A DNA stretch of 64,000 nt from Rubrivirga marina (GTDB lineage: Bacteria > Bacteroidota > Rhodothermia > Rhodothermales > Rubricoccaceae): positions 2,592,771 to 2,656,770 of the forward strand of contig NZ_MQWD01000001.1 of NCBI RefSeq assembly GCF_002283365.1, read 5' to 3'. Positions 1 through 8,007 of the stretch are shown here, one piece after another. The notes under the pieces are model-generated. The model saw nothing but the letters and a program-made list of their open reading frames with translations, did no database searches and was not told the DNA's origin. The position numbers and the translations under genes are program-made. Every line of letters starts with the position of its first letter. Within the stretch, counting starts at the first letter, position 1.

Positions 1-620
1 CGCACTCGCGTCGCCAGGCCTTCCGGAAGCTCAACGACAAGGCGGCCGTCAAGCGGCTCTACGACGAGGTGGCTCCCGAGGTCGGCGACCGGCCCGGCGG
101 CTACGTCCGGATCGTGAAGCTCGGCCAGCGGGCCGGCGACGCGGCCGAGATGGCCGTCGTCGAGCTCGTCGACTTCAACGACGTCCAGCCGGAGGGCACG
201 GGCGGTTCCAAGAAGCGGACGCGTCGCGGTGGCGGCGGCGGTCGCCGGCGGAGCAAGTCCTCGACCCCGGCCGCCTCGACCCCGGCCGCCTCGACGCCGA
301 CGGAGGCCGCCCCGGCCCCGTCGACCGAGCCCGCCGAGGCGGAGCCGGTCGAGGAGACGCCCGCAGACGAGACGACGGCGGAGGCCCCGGCCTCCGAGGA
401 GTCGCCCGTCACGGACGCTCCCGCCGAGGACGCGCCTGAGAACCCGAAGGCCGAGGCCGCCGGCAGCGACGCTGCCACGCCCGACCCGGCCGGCGCCGTC
501 CAGGTCCCGCCGCACGCCGACGAGCACCCGGACGCCGCCCAGGGCGCACCGACCCAGACCGGCGAGCCCGGCCCGGGCGCCGACGCCGAGAACCTCGGCC
601 GGAGCCACGACAACCGCTAA
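1..620 (+). CDS. rplQ: 50S ribosomal protein L17, C-terminal part, with a long low-complexity tail
   Basis: The gene enters from the left edge; the reading frame begins at base 3. The first ~60 residues match the end of bacterial L17, with the [13 protein letters not shown] segment and the [13 protein letters not shown] end of the fold. L17 is a large-subunit protein near the peptide exit tunnel. In most bacteria it stops about here. This copy continues with a Lys/Arg/Gly-rich stretch ([14 protein letters not shown]) and then about 120 residues made almost only of Ala, Pro, Glu, Thr and Ser, including a TPAAS repeat encoded by a 15-bp duplication. The tail is probably disordered. L17 normally ends an rpoA-rplQ operon, which agrees with the strong hairpin that follows. 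Confidence 0.9.
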   Translation, partial: HSRRQAFRKLNDKAAVKRLYDEVAPEVGDRPGGYVRIVKLGQRAGDAAEMAVVELVDFNDVQPEGTGGSKKRTRRGGGGGRRRSKSSTPAASTPAASTPTEAAPAPSTEPAEAEPVEETPADETTAEAPASEESPVTDAPAEDAPENPKAEAAGSDAATPDPAGAVQVPPHADEHPDAAQGAPTQTGEPGPGADAENLGRSHDNR

Positions 621-666
621 GGCGATCGCCTGACGCGCTGGCGTTCGCCGCCAGGCGCACGGTCCC

Positions 667-698
667 GCGGGGCCCCGTTCTTCGGAGCGGGGCCCCGC
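667..698 (+). terminator. Strong hairpin after rplQ
   Basis: GCGGGGCCCCG at 667-677 pairs perfectly with CGGGGCCCCGC at 688-698 across a 10-nt loop. It is followed by GTTCGTTCGTGT, which is T-richer than its surroundings but not a clean U-tract. It probably ends the ribosomal protein operon. Confidence 0.7.
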
Positions 699-768
699 GT
701 TCGTTCGTGTCCGCCACGGGAACGCCGCCGAGGTGGGCGGGGTGGGGGAGGGACGCGCGGGCTCTTCC

Positions 769-775
769 TACTTTG
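769..775 (+). promoter_or_regulatory. Candidate promoter -7 element (TACTTTG) for spoT
   Basis: TACTTTG fits the Bacteroidota -7 consensus TAnnTTTG. It lies 58 nt before the ATG at 827, downstream of a possible GTG at 707. If the promoter is real, translation must start at 827. Confidence 0.5.
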
Positions 776-826
776 CGGGCCCGATCGCTCGTCCCTGGGG
801 CGTTCTCACCGGACGCCGCCGCCCCC

Positions 827-3109
827 ATGATCCAGGCCTCCGCCGACCTCCACCGCCAGCTCGACGGCCTCGTCGTCGCGCCCGACTACGAGCGCCGCCT
901 CCGCGTGCTCTTGGAGCACTGCCAGCGGAATCTCCCCTCGGTCGACGAGGCCATGATCCGCCGCGCCTTCCGCGTGGCCTACTGGGCCCACCGCGACGAC
1001 CGCCGCGCCTCCGGTGAGCTCTACATCTCGCACCCCCTGGAGGTCGCGCTCATCGCGGCCAAGGACATCCGGATGGACGACGTGACCGTGGCGGCGGCGC
1101 TCCTCCACGACACGGTCGAGGACACGGACCTGTCGCTCGACCTCCTGGAGAGCGAGTTCGGCACCGAGGTCGCGCGGATCACCGATGGCGTGACCAAGAT
1201 CGGGAGCGTGTTCGAGAACCGGGCGCTCGGCCGGGCCGAGAACGTCCGGAAGCTCATGCTCTCGATGGCGTCGGACGTCCGCGTCATCCTGGTCAAGTTC
1301 GCCGACCGGCTCCACAACATGCGGACGCTCGTGGCGATGCCGACCGAGAAGCAGCTCCGCATCGCGGCCGAGACCGCGGACCTGTTCGCGCCGCTGGCGC
1401 ACCGGTTCGGGCTCCACGAGGTCAAGACGGAGCTCGAAGACCTCTCGCTGAAGTACCTCCAGCCCGAGGCCTACCGCGAGATCGCCGACGGGCTCAACGC
1501 CAAGCGCCGCCAGCGCGAGCGGTTCATCGAGCGGTTCATCGAGCCGCTCCGCGAGGAGCTGAAGGAAGCCGGGTTCGCCTTCGACATCTACGGCCGGCCG
1601 AAAAGCATCACGTCGATCTACAGCAAGATGAAGCGGCAGGGCGTCGGCCTCGACGAGGTCTACGACCTGTTCGCGATCCGCGTGATCCTTCACACGACGG
1701 GCAAGCAGGGCCGCGAGGACTGTTGGCGCGTCTACTCGACCGTCACGGCCAACTACCCCCCGGTCGACGGGCGGCACCGCGACTTCATCTCCAAGCCCAA
1801 GTCGAACGGGTACCAGAGCCTCCACGCGACGGTCATGACGCCGGAGGGCCGGCCGGTCGAGGTCCAGATCCGGACGCAGGAGATGCACGAGGTCGCCGAG
1901 CGCGGCGTCGCGGCCCACTGGAAGTACAAGGAGACGCCGGGAGGCGACGGCGCGGCCCCGGCCGGCGCCGGTGATGCCCGCGTGGACGAGCTCTACGCGT
2001 GGGTCCGCGACCTCCTCGAAAACCCCTCGCCCGACGACGCCGGCGAGTTCGTCCGCCAGTTCCAGCTCAACCTCTACGACGAGGAGATCTACGTCTTCAC
2101 GCCGGCCGGCGAGCTGGTCACGCTCCCGACCGGCGCCACGCCCGTCGACTTCGCCTTCCAGATCCACTCCGAGGTCGGGTTCCACTGCATCGGGGCGAAG
2201 GCCGATGGGAAGATGGTCCCGCTCAGCTACCGGCTCCAGTCGGGCGAGCAGGTCGAGATCCTGACGTCGAAGCGCCAGACGCCCAACCCCGACTGGGCCA
2301 CGTTCGTCGTCACCCACAAGGCGCAGGCGCGGATCCGCCACTGGATCAACGAGCGTCGGCGGAAGACGTCGGCGCACGGCCGGGACCTGCTAGACAAGAA
2401 GCTCGCCCGCGCCCACCTCGAGCCCGACGAGCAGGCCATCAACCGCCTCGCCGCCGACCTCAAGTTCGCCTCGACCCAGCAGCTGTTCTACGAGATCGGC
2501 TCCGGCAAGTACGACCCGGCCGACTTCGTGGCGGCGCTCAAGAAGGGCCTCCCCCCGGAGGCGCCCGAGTCGGACGTCCCCGAGGGCGTCTCGCCCGCCC
2601 TCCTGGAGGTCGACGAGATCGACTTCCGCGAGGACGCCCGCGAGCGCGTCGGCGGCCGGACGGCCCTCGTCATCGAGGGCGAGCGCCACACCGACCTCGC
2701 CGTCGAGTACGCTGCGTGCTGCGGTCCCATCCCCGGCGACGACGTGTTCGGGTTTCTCTCGCGGACCGGCGTCGTCAAGATCCACCGGAAGGGGTGCAAG
2801 AACGCGAACCACCTGTTCTCGGACCACGGCGAGCGCGTGATCCCGGTCGAGTGGAGCCGCCAAAAGGACGTCCAGTTCTCGGCCACGCTCCGCGTCGTCG
2901 GCGAGGACCGCGTCGGGATCGTGAGCGACATGACGGCCGTGATCTCGAAGAGCCTCAAGACCAACATCCGCTCGATCACCGTGACGTCCGAGGACGGGAT
3001 GTTCGAGGGGACCATCGTGCTCTACGTCAGCGACGTGAAGCAACTCCGGCGGATCATGAAGCGGCTGGGGCGGCTCGATGGGATCTACGGCGTGTACCGC
3101 GAGGAGTAG
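827..3109 (+). CDS. spoT: Bifunctional (p)ppGpp synthetase/hydrolase, RelA/SpoT family
   Basis: The 760-residue product has the full long-RSH order: HD hydrolase, synthetase, TGS, and a C-terminal ACT domain. The hydrolase HD pair is at residues 94-95 (LLHDTVEDT), so it should degrade (p)ppGpp. The synthetase part contains KSNGYQSLHATV and EVQIRTQEMHEVAERG. The RHRD motif at 316-319 matches the RxKD type of bifunctional Rel/SpoT rather than the ExDD type of RelA, so both activities are expected. The TGS domain begins near EEIYVFTPAGELVTLP, and the ACT domain (GEDRVGIVSDMTAVI) occupies the last ~75 residues. ATG 827 was chosen over an in-frame GTG at 707 because the upstream 40 residues are not family-like and a promoter element lies between them. 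No second synthetase is seen in the window. Confidence 0.96.
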   Translation: MIQASADLHRQLDGLVVAPDYERRLRVLLEHCQRNLPSVDEAMIRRAFRVAYWAHRDDRRASGELYISHPLEVALIAAKDIRMDDVTVAAALLHDTVEDTDLSLDLLESEFGTEVARITDGVTKIGSVFENRALGRAENVRKLMLSMASDVRVILVKFADRLHNMRTLVAMPTEKQLRIAAETADLFAPLAHRFGLHEVKTELEDLSLKYLQPEAYREIADGLNAKRRQRERFIERFIEPLREELKEAGFAFDIYGRPKSITSIYSKMKRQGVGLDEVYDLFAIRVILHTTGKQGREDCWRVYSTVTANYPPVDGRHRDFISKPKSNGYQSLHATVMTPEGRPVEVQIRTQEMHEVAERGVAAHWKYKETPGGDGAAPAGAGDARVDELYAWVRDLLENPSPDDAGEFVRQFQLNLYDEEIYVFTPAGELVTLPTGATPVDFAFQIHSEVGFHCIGAKADGKMVPLSYRLQSGEQVEILTSKRQTPNPDWATFVVTHKAQARIRHWINERRRKTSAHGRDLLDKKLARAHLEPDEQAINRLAADLKFASTQQLFYEIGSGKYDPADFVAALKKGLPPEAPESDVPEGVSPALLEVDEIDFREDARERVGGRTALVIEGERHTDLAVEYAACCGPIPGDDVFGFLSRTGVVKIHRKGCKNANHLFSDHGERVIPVEWSRQKDVQFSATLRVVGEDRVGIVSDMTAVISKSLKTNIRSITVTSEDGMFEGTIVLYVSDVKQLRRIMKRLGRLDGIYGVYREE

Positions 3110-3212
3110 GGGAATCCTTGGGTCTCGCGGTGGTATGTGCGTTATCGGCGCCTGGGGCGCTGGGGGAGGGGTGAAACTTTGACTCTGACCCGACGCAGTT
3201 CGTTGATCGGCG

Positions 3213-3220
3213 TAGGTTTG
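3213..3220 (+). promoter_or_regulatory. Promoter -7 element (TAGGTTTG) for the HU-like gene
   Basis: TAGGTTTG is a perfect match to TAnnTTTG. It sits in the most AT-rich part of the 224-bp gap between spoT and the HU-like gene. A TTTG also occurs at 3178-3181, but its 31-nt spacing is too long for a standard -33 box. The predicted leader to ATG 3334 is about 110 nt. Confidence 0.55.
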
Positions 3221-3333
3221 TGACTCTATTCCCCGATTCCAGGCTCCCCGTGCGGGCGGAGCCTATTCCCTGTGACAACCGGCCTCGCGCCCGCGTCGGT
3301 ATGTGCGCGGTGCGAGGCCACCTTCCCACCACG

Positions 3334-3723
3334 ATGGCTTCCAATTCCAACCGCACGCCGACCCTCACGAAGAAAGACGTCGCTCGCGAGGTCGCCGCGG
3401 CGTCCGGCGAACCGCTGTACAAGTGTGAGCCGTGGGTCCAGGCGACGATCGACGCCCTCCGAGACCTCATGGCCGGGGCCGACCCCGAGCTCCGCATCGA
3501 GCTCCGCGACTTCGGCGTCTTCGAGGTCAAGAAGACGAAGGCCAAGCCGAAGGCCCGCAACCCGAAGACGAACGAGACGGTCTTCATCCCGGCCCGCCGC
3601 AAGACGCACTTCAAGCCGGGCAAGAAGCTCCGCGAGACGCTCCAGGAGCCGCTCCAGGAACTCGGCTACGCGATCCCCGAGGGCAGCGCTGATCACCCCG
3701 CCAACCGGAAGCAGGCGGCCTGA
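3334..3723 (+). CDS. HU/IHF-family DNA-binding protein
   Basis: The 129-residue protein follows the HU fold: two helices (TLTKKDVAREVAAASG and a second helix ending TIDALRDLMA), then a beta arm. GVFEVKKTKAKPKARNPKTN is the usual FGxFxvxxrxxrxgRNP arm signature, followed by the FKPGKKLRE end of the fold. HU proteins bind and bend DNA as dimers and help compact the nucleoid. About 25 residues continue past the usual end. Upstream in-frame starts at 3220 and 3301 would add non-homologous residues, so ATG 3334 is preferred. It stands alone behind its own promoter. Confidence 0.9.
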   Translation: MASNSNRTPTLTKKDVAREVAAASGEPLYKCEPWVQATIDALRDLMAGADPELRIELRDFGVFEVKKTKAKPKARNPKTNETVFIPARRKTHFKPGKKLRETLQEPLQELGYAIPEGSADHPANRKQAA

Positions 3724-3803
3724 CCACGACGCGACGGCGAGGCCACCCCGCCCGCCTCGGTGACCCCGCGGCCCGCCAGCGAGACGCGTCGCCGGCGGGC
3801 CGC

Positions 3804-3810
3804 TAGCTTT
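3804..3810 (+). promoter_or_regulatory. Promoter -7 element (TAGCTTT) for ruvX, likely leaderless
   Basis: TAGCTTT begins 12 nt before ATG 3816. With the TA at about -12, transcription would begin at or next to the A of the ATG, which implies a leaderless mRNA. Confidence 0.55.
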
Positions 3811-3815
3811 CCGGC

Positions 3816-4250
3816 ATGGACCTCCCGCCCCGCGTGGCCGGGGTCGACTACGGCGCCCGTCGCGTCGGCGTCGCCCTGGCCGACCCGCTCCGTCTCGTCG
3901 CCCGCCCGCACGGGACGTTCGCGCCGGGCGCGGCGCTCGCTGAGCTGGCCCGGCTGGTGGACGAGGACGGCGTCGGCGTCATCGTCGTCGGGTGGCCGCT
4001 GACGGACGACGGGGCGGAGGGGCACGCCGTCGACCGCGTCCGGCCCTTTCTCGGGCGGCTTAAGAAGGCCGCGCCCAGCGCCGAGGTCGTCGTCCAGGAC
4101 GAGCGGGAGTCGTCGCGCCGCGCGCTCCGTGACCTCGTCGAGGCGGGCGTGTCGAAAAAGCGCCGCCGCCACAAAGGGACGCTCGACGCGGCCGCGGCGT
4201 GCGTCATCCTCCAGGACTGGCTGGATGAGCAGCGCTCTCCGTTCGGGTGA
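3816..4250 (+). CDS. ruvX: Putative pre-16S rRNA nuclease / Holliday junction resolvase-like protein RuvX (YqgF)
   Basis: The 144-residue protein has the RNase H-like YqgF fold. GVDYGARRVGVALAD at the N-terminus carries the first catalytic Asp (D11). VVGWPLTDDGAEG corresponds to the usual VGLPxxxDG motif. VVVQDERESSRRA and the late LDAAAACVILQDWL supply the remaining acidic positions. YqgF is known to be needed for processing the 5' end of 16S rRNA in E. coli; a recombination role is historical. The length is typical. It lies just upstream of def and has its own promoter 12 nt before the start. Confidence 0.93.
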   Translation: MDLPPRVAGVDYGARRVGVALADPLRLVARPHGTFAPGAALAELARLVDEDGVGVIVVGWPLTDDGAEGHAVDRVRPFLGRLKKAAPSAEVVVQDERESSRRALRDLVEAGVSKKRRRHKGTLDAAAACVILQDWLDEQRSPFG

Positions 4251-4300
4251 AGGGTGGGCTGAGACCCCGTCCGGCCGGGATCCTCAGCCCCGCACTGGGC

Positions 4301-4309
4301 TATCCTTTG
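4301..4309 (+). promoter_or_regulatory. Promoter -7 element (TATCCTTTG) for def
   Basis: TATCCTTTG lies 29 nt before ATG 4330. It is a TAnnTTTG-like element with one extra base. The position favours ATG 4330 over upstream in-frame codons. Confidence 0.5.
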
Positions 4310-4329
4310 CACCCGAACCGCGACACCCG

Positions 4330-4917
4330 ATGGTCCTCCCGATCTACGCCTACGGCCAACCCGTCCTCCGCGAGCGCGCGGCTGAGATCGAGTCTGACAG
4401 CCCCGAGCTTCAGGCGCTCATCGACGACATGATCGAGACGATGTCCGTAGCGCACGGCGCCGGCCTCGCCGCGCCCCAGGTCGGGCAGTCGATCCGCCTC
4501 TTCGTGGCCGACCTCACGTCGTACGCCGAGGACCTGGCCGAAGACAACGACGGGGAGGTGCCGGACTACGCGACGGGCCCGCTTGTCTTCATCAACCCGG
4601 AACTGGTCGTGGAGGAGGGGGCGCCGGAGATCGACATGGAGGAGGGGTGTCTCTCGATCCCGGACCTCCGGGAGACCATCTCCCGCCCGGACGCGTTGCG
4701 GATCCGGTTTCTGGACCGCCACTTCCAGCCGCACGAGTGGCCGGTCGAGGGGCCGCTCGCGCGCGTGATCCAGCACGAGACGGACCACCTCGACGGCGTC
4801 CTCTACCTCGACTACCTCTCGCCGCTCCGGCGCAAGTTCCTGGGCCGCCGGCTCAAGGCCATCGCCCGTGGGGAGTGCGAGGCCGAGTACCCGATGGCGT
4901 TCCGCGACGACGCCTGA
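4330..4917 (+). CDS. def: Peptide deformylase
   Basis: The 195-residue enzyme removes the formyl group from the N-terminal Met of new proteins. All three family motifs are present: GAGLAAPQVG, EEGCLSIPDL with the metal-binding Cys at about residue 107, and QHETDHLDG with the HExxH histidines at 149 and 153 and catalytic Glu at 150. An acidic insert (EDLAEDNDGEVPDYATG) sits between the first and second motifs, as in several Bacteroidota deformylases. The start at 4330 gives MVLPIYAYGQPVLR, the usual family beginning. The methionyl-tRNA formyltransferase gene is not in the window. Confidence 0.96.
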   Translation: MVLPIYAYGQPVLRERAAEIESDSPELQALIDDMIETMSVAHGAGLAAPQVGQSIRLFVADLTSYAEDLAEDNDGEVPDYATGPLVFINPELVVEEGAPEIDMEEGCLSIPDLRETISRPDALRIRFLDRHFQPHEWPVEGPLARVIQHETDHLDGVLYLDYLSPLRRKFLGRRLKAIARGECEAEYPMAFRDDA

Positions 4918-5013
4918 CGCGTCGGTTCGCTCGGTCGGCCCCGGCCCCGGCCCCGAGACCCTGGACCCCGCGCGGCGGGCCGGAGTAGGAGCGGCTCCCA
5001 CCCCTCAACCCCG

Positions 5014-5250
5014 ATGGCCGACTCCGAAAACATGGACGATCCCAAGGACCTCCGCGACCAGCGCCCCGATTACGTCGAGGACAAGTCGGGCTCCGGCGAC
5101 GTCGACGGGGAGGACCATTCCGAGGAGGAACAGCCGACCGTCGGGACCGACCCCCAGGACACCGGCGACACGGATGTGCAGAAGCCGCACGTGGAGCTCG
5201 ACGAGGACGCCGTGCGGGAGGCCGAGCGGGAGGGGAAGGGCTATCGGTAA
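5014..5250 (+). CDS. Small acidic hypothetical protein
   Basis: The 78-residue product is extremely rich in Asp and Glu, with no Cys, no hydrophobic segment and no domain I recognise. It is probably soluble and largely disordered. It sits between def and the ZIP transporter on the same strand. TAGGAGCG at 4986 lies 28 nt before the ATG, the same distance as the promoter-like elements of many neighbours, which supports it as a real gene. Function unknown. Confidence 0.6.
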   Translation: MADSENMDDPKDLRDQRPDYVEDKSGSGDVDGEDHSEEEQPTVGTDPQDTGDTDVQKPHVELDEDAVREAEREGKGYR

Positions 5251-5284
5251 GCGCGACCGTCGGCGCCGCGTCCGTCGGGCCCCT

Positions 5285-5292
5285 TAGACTCC
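5285..5292 (+). promoter_or_regulatory. Promoter -7 element (TAGACTCC) for the ZIP gene, likely leaderless
   Basis: TAGACTCC begins 12 nt before GTG 5297, the same close spacing as at ruvX and dprA. Confidence 0.4.
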
Positions 5293-5296
5293 GCCC

Positions 5297-6124
5297 GTGT
5301 CCGCACCGGTCGCCGCGCTCCTCTCCGTCCTCGCGATCTCGCTGGCCTCACTGGCCGGCGCGCTCACGCTGTCGCTCGGCCGCGCCCGGCTGGAGCGCGT
5401 GATCTTCCTCCTCGTGGCGTTCGCCGTCGGCGCGATGCTGGGGGGCGCGTTGCTCCACCTCATCCCGGAGAGCTACGAGGCGCTCGGTGGCGGGCCGAAG
5501 ACCGGTCTGCTCGTGCTCGCGGGCGTCGTCGCGTTCTTCGTACTCGAGAAGTTCCTCCACTGGCGCCATCAGCACGGGGCGCCGGAGGCGCTCGAGGGCG
5601 CGAGCGGCCACGTCCATCACGGGCACCATCACCACGGGCACGCCCACCTCGGCGCCGAGGCGGGGGGGGGCGCGGCGCCGTTCGCGCTCGTCAACCTCGT
5701 CGGGAGCGTGGCCCACAACGTGATCGACGGGGCCATCGTCGCGGCGGCCTACCTCGTCTCGATCCAGACCGGCGTGGTGACGACGCTGGCCGTGATGCTC
5801 CACGAGATCCCCCAGGAGATCGGCAACTTCGGCGTGCTCGTCTATGGCGGGTACCCGCCCCGGAAGGCGCTGATGTACAACTTCATCGCCGGGCTCGGCG
5901 GGCTGGTCGGCGCCGGCCTCGTGCTCCTGCTCGGGAGCGGCGTCGACGGCCTTGCCGACTACCTCCTCCCGATCACGGCGGGCGCGTTCCTCTACATCGC
6001 CGGCAGCGACCTCATCCCGGAGCTCAACCGCCGCCACAGCTACCCCGCCACGAAGGCCGTCGGCCAACTCGTGATGATGCTGCTCGGGATCGCGATCATG
6101 GCGCTGCCGTTGCTCTGGGAGTAG
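5297..6124 (+). CDS. ZIP-family divalent metal transporter
   Basis: The 275-residue membrane protein shows about eight hydrophobic segments. The metal-transporting helices carry HNVIDGAIVAA and LHEIPQEIGNF, matching the HNxxDG and HEIPQE signatures of ZIP helices IV and V. A cytoplasmic His-rich loop (HVHHGHHHHGHAHLG) precedes helix IV and is a typical metal-binding loop. ZIP proteins move zinc or other divalent metals toward the cytoplasm; the substrate cannot be read from sequence. The start is GTG. A run of nine G residues at 5662-5670 lies in the coding sequence just after the His loop, so slippage there would shift the frame. Confidence 0.93.
   Translation: MSAPVAALLSVLAISLASLAGALTLSLGRARLERVIFLLVAFAVGAMLGGALLHLIPESYEALGGGPKTGLLVLAGVVAFFVLEKFLHWRHQHGAPEALEGASGHVHHGHHHHGHAHLGAEAGGGAAPFALVNLVGSVAHNVIDGAIVAAAYLVSIQTGVVTTLAVMLHEIPQEIGNFGVLVYGGYPPRKALMYNFIAGLGGLVGAGLVLLLGSGVDGLADYLLPITAGAFLYIAGSDLIPELNRRHSYPATKAVGQLVMMLLGIAIMALPLLWE
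5662..5670 (+). repeat. Homopolymeric G9 tract inside the ZIP gene
   Basis: Nine consecutive G bases encode part of the Gly-Gly-Gly linker after the His-rich loop. Gain or loss of one G would truncate the protein before the metal-binding helices. Confidence 0.9.
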
Positions 6125-6151
6125 GGGCGCTCGTCAGGCGGCTCACGGGCC

Positions 6152-6808
6152 GTGAGGCGGGCGCGCCGCGTCCCATGCCACCGACTCCGCGAGCCCATCC
6201 TCACGCCCGACCTCCTGCTGGCCGCGTACCAGATCGGCGTCTTCCCGATGGCCGACGCCGACGGGTCGATCGCGTGGTATGCGCCGGACCCGCGCGCCGT
6301 CCTCCCGCTCGACGCGTTCCACGTGCCGAAAACGCTCGCCAAGACGGTCCGCCGTGGGGAGTTCGAGGTGGTGGTGGACCGGGACTTCGAGGGGACCATG
6401 CGCGCGTGCGGGGCGCCGGCGCCGGACCGACCGGAGACGTGGATCTCGGAGGAGATGGTCGAGGCCTACGTCGCGCTCCACGACCTCGGGTACGCCCACT
6501 CCGTGGAGTGCTGGCAGGACGGGGCGTTCGCGGGCGGGCTCTACGGCGTCGCGCTGCGGGGCGCGTTCTTCGGCGAGAGCATGGTGACGCGCGTCCGGGA
6601 CGCGTCGAAGGTGGCACTCGTGCACCTCGTCGAGCGGCTACGGGCGGGCGGGTACCAGCTCCTCGACACCCAGATGGCGACGCCTCACCTCGAGCGGTTC
6701 GGCGTGGTCGAGATCCCGCGCGAGACGTTCGAGCGCCGCCTCGGCCTCGCCCTCGCCGCCGAGGCCGACTGGGCCGCCATTGAGCGGACCGAGGGGGCGG
6801 ACCGGTAA
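6152..6808 (+). CDS. aat: Leucyl/phenylalanyl-tRNA--protein transferase
   Basis: The 218-residue enzyme transfers Leu or Phe from tRNA to the N-termini of proteins starting with Arg or Lys, marking them for ClpS/ClpAP under the N-degron rule. Recognisable parts are LLLAAYQIGVFPMADADG with WYAPDPRAVLP, AYVALHDLGYAHSVECW, GGLYGVALRGAFFGESMV and LLDTQMATPHLERFG, in family order. No in-frame ATG precedes the conserved core, so the GTG at 6152 is the likely start. It lies 27 nt after the ZIP gene and may be co-transcribed with it. Confidence 0.93.
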   Translation: MRRARRVPCHRLREPILTPDLLLAAYQIGVFPMADADGSIAWYAPDPRAVLPLDAFHVPKTLAKTVRRGEFEVVVDRDFEGTMRACGAPAPDRPETWISEEMVEAYVALHDLGYAHSVECWQDGAFAGGLYGVALRGAFFGESMVTRVRDASKVALVHLVERLRAGGYQLLDTQMATPHLERFGVVEIPRETFERRLGLALAAEADWAAIERTEGADR

Positions 6809-6856
6809 CACTCGGGCGCGTCGGGCGTTCACCCCTCCCGTCGCCCCGTCGCCCCG

Positions 6857-7840
6857 ATGCTCCGTCTCGTCCTCGCCCTCAGCCTGACCGCCCTCGGCGC
6901 AGCGTGCAGCTCCCGCCAGTCCGAGCCCGGGTTGCCCGCCTCGGTCGAGCGCGCGCCCGAGGCGGAGGTCCTCCCGGCGACGCCGCCGGTCTCGAACGCC
7001 GCCCCCGTGGTCGCGGCCGCTGCGGCCGACGCGCCCGCCGACACCGTCGAGGCCGCCGAGCAGGCGACGCGGGCCACCTTCCGGCAGATCCTGGACGACG
7101 CGGCGGCGCAGGACGTGGCCTCGCGGCCGTACGGCGAGATCGTCCAGTGGGTCGGCGAGCAACTCCTCGGCGTCCCGTACCGCGCCGGGATGCTCGACGC
7201 GCCCGCGTCCGAGACGCTCGTCGTTGACCTCACGGCGTTCGACTGTGTGCTCTACATCGAGAACGTCCTGTCGCTGGCGACGGCCATCGCGACGGGCGAG
7301 ACTAGCTACCAGGCCTACACCGACGGCGTCCGCACGCTGCGGTACCGCGACGGCGCGCTCGACGGCTACTGCTCACGGCTCCACTACTTCTCGGACTGGA
7401 TCCGCGACAACGAGCGCCGCGGCACCCTCCAGAACGTGACGCAGGCGATCGGCGGCCAGCCGTTCGAGAAGCGGCTGACGTTCATGGGCGAGCACCGCGA
7501 CGCGTACCCCAAGCTGGCCTCGGACTCGACCTACGCCTGCATCCTCGACATGGAGGCCTCGCTCGCCGGCACCGAACTGTTCTACGTCCCCCAGGATCGG
7601 ATCTCGACGGTCTACGACTCGCTCCGACCCGGCGACATCATCGCGACGGCCACGAGCATCGGCGGGCTCGACGTGACGCACACCGGGTTCGTTCACAAGA
7701 CGGACGCCCACACCGGGTTCATGCACGCCTCGCTCTCGTCGGACCGCGTCAAGATCTCCGACGACCTCCAGAGCTACGTCCAGGGGATTTCGAGCCAGGT
7801 CGGCGTCGTCGTCGTCCGCCCGCTGGACCCGCGGGGGTGA
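6857..7840 (+). CDS. DUF1460 lipoprotein, probable cell-wall amidase-like protein
   Basis: The 327-residue product starts with a lipoprotein signal (hydrophobic stretch ending LTALGAAC, Cys 17), so it should be lipid-anchored. An Ala/Pro-rich linker follows. The DUF1460 domain then shows VDLTAFDCVLYIENVLSLA, with the presumed nucleophile Cys in the family's conserved position, and the later GLDVTHTGFVHK with the partner His. DUF1460 proteins have an NlpC/P60-like papain fold and are considered N-acetylmuramoyl-L-alanine amidase-like. The precise substrate is unknown. The catalytic set looks intact. Confidence 0.85.
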   Translation: MLRLVLALSLTALGAACSSRQSEPGLPASVERAPEAEVLPATPPVSNAAPVVAAAAADAPADTVEAAEQATRATFRQILDDAAAQDVASRPYGEIVQWVGEQLLGVPYRAGMLDAPASETLVVDLTAFDCVLYIENVLSLATAIATGETSYQAYTDGVRTLRYRDGALDGYCSRLHYFSDWIRDNERRGTLQNVTQAIGGQPFEKRLTFMGEHRDAYPKLASDSTYACILDMEASLAGTELFYVPQDRISTVYDSLRPGDIIATATSIGGLDVTHTGFVHKTDAHTGFMHASLSSDRVKISDDLQSYVQGISSQVGVVVVRPLDPRG

Positions 7841-8007
7841 AGGAGCGAGAGGATCGGGAGCGGGGCGGTGCGGTCTGAGTCGAGCGCGTCTGCCAGTTCC
7901 CGGTTCCCCTTTCCCATCGCCGGCGAGCGCCGCGAGCCTCACGCTGTCTTCGTCGCGCACGGCCGGCCGTCTCGCCCGATCTTCGGGTGTCTCCCCACAC
8001 CACTGGC

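Noticed and set aside
622..629. GCGATCGC octamer (HIP1-like)
   Set aside because: A single occurrence noticed; expected by chance in a GC-rich genome.
707..826. Forty-residue N-terminal extension of SpoT from GTG 707
   Set aside because: The residues are not family-like and a promoter-like TACTTTG lies at 769-775 inside the extension.
3178..3181. TTTG as a -33 box for the HU-like gene promoter
   Set aside because: The spacing to the TAGGTTTG element is 31 nt, far above the ~19 nt expected for Bacteroidota promoters.
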